The notes beneath the pieces are model-generated. The model saw nothing but the letters and a program-made list of their open reading frames with translations, made no database searches and was not told the DNA's origin. From Fidelibacterota bacterium (lineage in GTDB: Bacteria > Fidelibacterota > UBA8477 > JABMPR01), in contig JAUVKO010000108.1 in NCBI GenBank assembly GCA_030596225.1, positions 1-7,096 on the forward strand: DNA of 7,096 bases, in the 5' to 3' direction. Of this stretch, positions 6,584 to 7,096 are shown in pieces. How positions within the stretch are numbered: position 1 is the first letter of the stretch; the number at the start of each line of letters is the position of its first letter. A program made the position numbers and the translations under genes.

Positions 6584-7096
6584 TTAGCTCACTTCTGCCA
6601 GCTTTTTCCGCTCCTGACGACTCTCCATCAAGGAATACAAAACGGGAACCACAATCAAAGTTAGAAATGAAGATATGGCCAAACCAAAGATCAGACTTAC
6701 GGCCAGAGGACGCCAGTATTCAGCTCCACCAGCTAAATTCAGGCTAAGTGGGATCATACCGGCTAATGTGGTAACCGTAGTCAGAATAATGGGCCGCAGA
6801 CGATTTCGACCTGCTTTTATCAAAGCCTCCTTCACCCGCATCCCCTCCTGCCTGAGATTATTCACATGGGCAATGAGAACAATAGCATCGTTAACTACCA
6901 CTCCCATGAGAGCCACAACTCCAAAGAAAGCCATAATTCCAAAAGGCACCCGAGTGACCATGAGGCCAAAGACAACTCCAATAAATGAAAGTGGAATAGC
7001 CAGGGCAATGATAAAGGGTTGTCTTATGGATTGGAATTGGGCGCTTAAGATTATCATAATAACAATAAAACCAATGATCATAGCCTGGCCCAGGCT
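6584..7096 (-). CDS. RND-family efflux transporter permease, C-terminal fragment (5' part outside window)
   Basis: The reading frame enters from the window edge and codes for 170 residues before TAA at 6586-6584. The Met codon at 7081 is internal, because the frame continues upstream of it (SLGQ before AMIIGF). The fragment matches the last transmembrane block (TM8-TM12) of AcrB/MdtB-like inner-membrane proton-driven pumps. TM8 is about 4-20, then QPFIIALAIPLSFIG (26-40), then a TM10 segment with GVVVNDAIVLI (65-75), then RLRPIILTTVTTLAGMIPL (99-117), and TM12 at about 130-157, closing with a charged tail. NDAIVL and RLRPI are family hallmarks. The full protein is normally about 1,000-1,050 residues, so only about one sixth is present. 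The gene's own partners (a membrane-fusion protein and a TolC-like channel) would lie beyond the right edge, if present. Drug versus metal or lipid specificity cannot be decided from this part. Confidence 0.93.
   Translation of the reverse strand, partial: SLGQAMIIGFIVIMIILSAQFQSIRQPFIIALAIPLSFIGVVFGLMVTRVPFGIMAFFGVVALMGVVVNDAIVLIAHVNNLRQEGMRVKEALIKAGRNRLRPIILTTVTTLAGMIPLSLNLAGGAEYWRPLAVSLIFGLAISSFLTLIVVPVLYSLMESRQERKKLAEVS

Noticed and set aside
4993..7096. RND permease, desulfurase-like gene and hydrolase as one functional operon
   Set aside because: They share a strand, but the gaps exceed 100 bp and no functional link joins the families, so common orientation alone is not enough.

Overview
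The window is a bacterial segment in which all six protein genes lie on the minus strand, so transcription runs from high to low coordinates. It looks moderately AT-rich by eye. An Omp85-type outer-membrane barrel, a periplasmic thioredoxin-like lipoprotein candidate and an RND transporter point to a Gram-negative cell. Ordinary Shine-Dalgarno sites (GGAG/AGGAGG) precede several genes. The protein style fits an uncultured FCB-type lineage, for example something like Marinimicrobia or Calditrichota. That placement is an impression from the protein sequences and is weakly held.

Layout in transcription order, right to left. (1) 7096-6584: last 170 residues of an RND efflux permease, cut by the window edge. 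(2) 6477-4993: a SufS-like, PLP-dependent cysteine desulfurase family protein with both ends extended. (3) 4889-3927: a YheT/EMB8-type alpha/beta hydrolase with an intact Ser-Asp-His triad. (4) 3804-2596: an exported protein with a helical TPR-like middle and a C-terminal TlpA-like thioredoxin domain (CNPC). (5) 2572-1298: an Omp85/Bac_surface_Ag beta-barrel with no POTRA domains. (6) 1022-1: first 340 residues of an SCP2-type thiolase homologue, cut by the other edge.

Genes 4 and 5 are 23 bp apart, the gap holds a strong ribosome site for the second gene, and a textbook intrinsic terminator (1243-1268) closes the pair, so they read as one two-gene envelope operon. The other genes are separated by 103-275 bp and show no obvious shared function. 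RND export, sulfur mobilisation, ester hydrolysis and CoA chemistry look like unrelated neighbours rather than a pathway. I see no tRNA, rRNA, CRISPR array, insertion sequence or phage gene.

The most notable point is that the thiolase homologue has Gly where the nucleophilic Cys of thiolases should be, while keeping the HDAF histidine motif. Smaller points are the envelope gene pair with a non-canonical lipobox, the extra Cys and tail of the desulfurase-like protein, and a short GCAGAG-repeat patch at 3846-3869. I found no convincing sign of a wholly new system.
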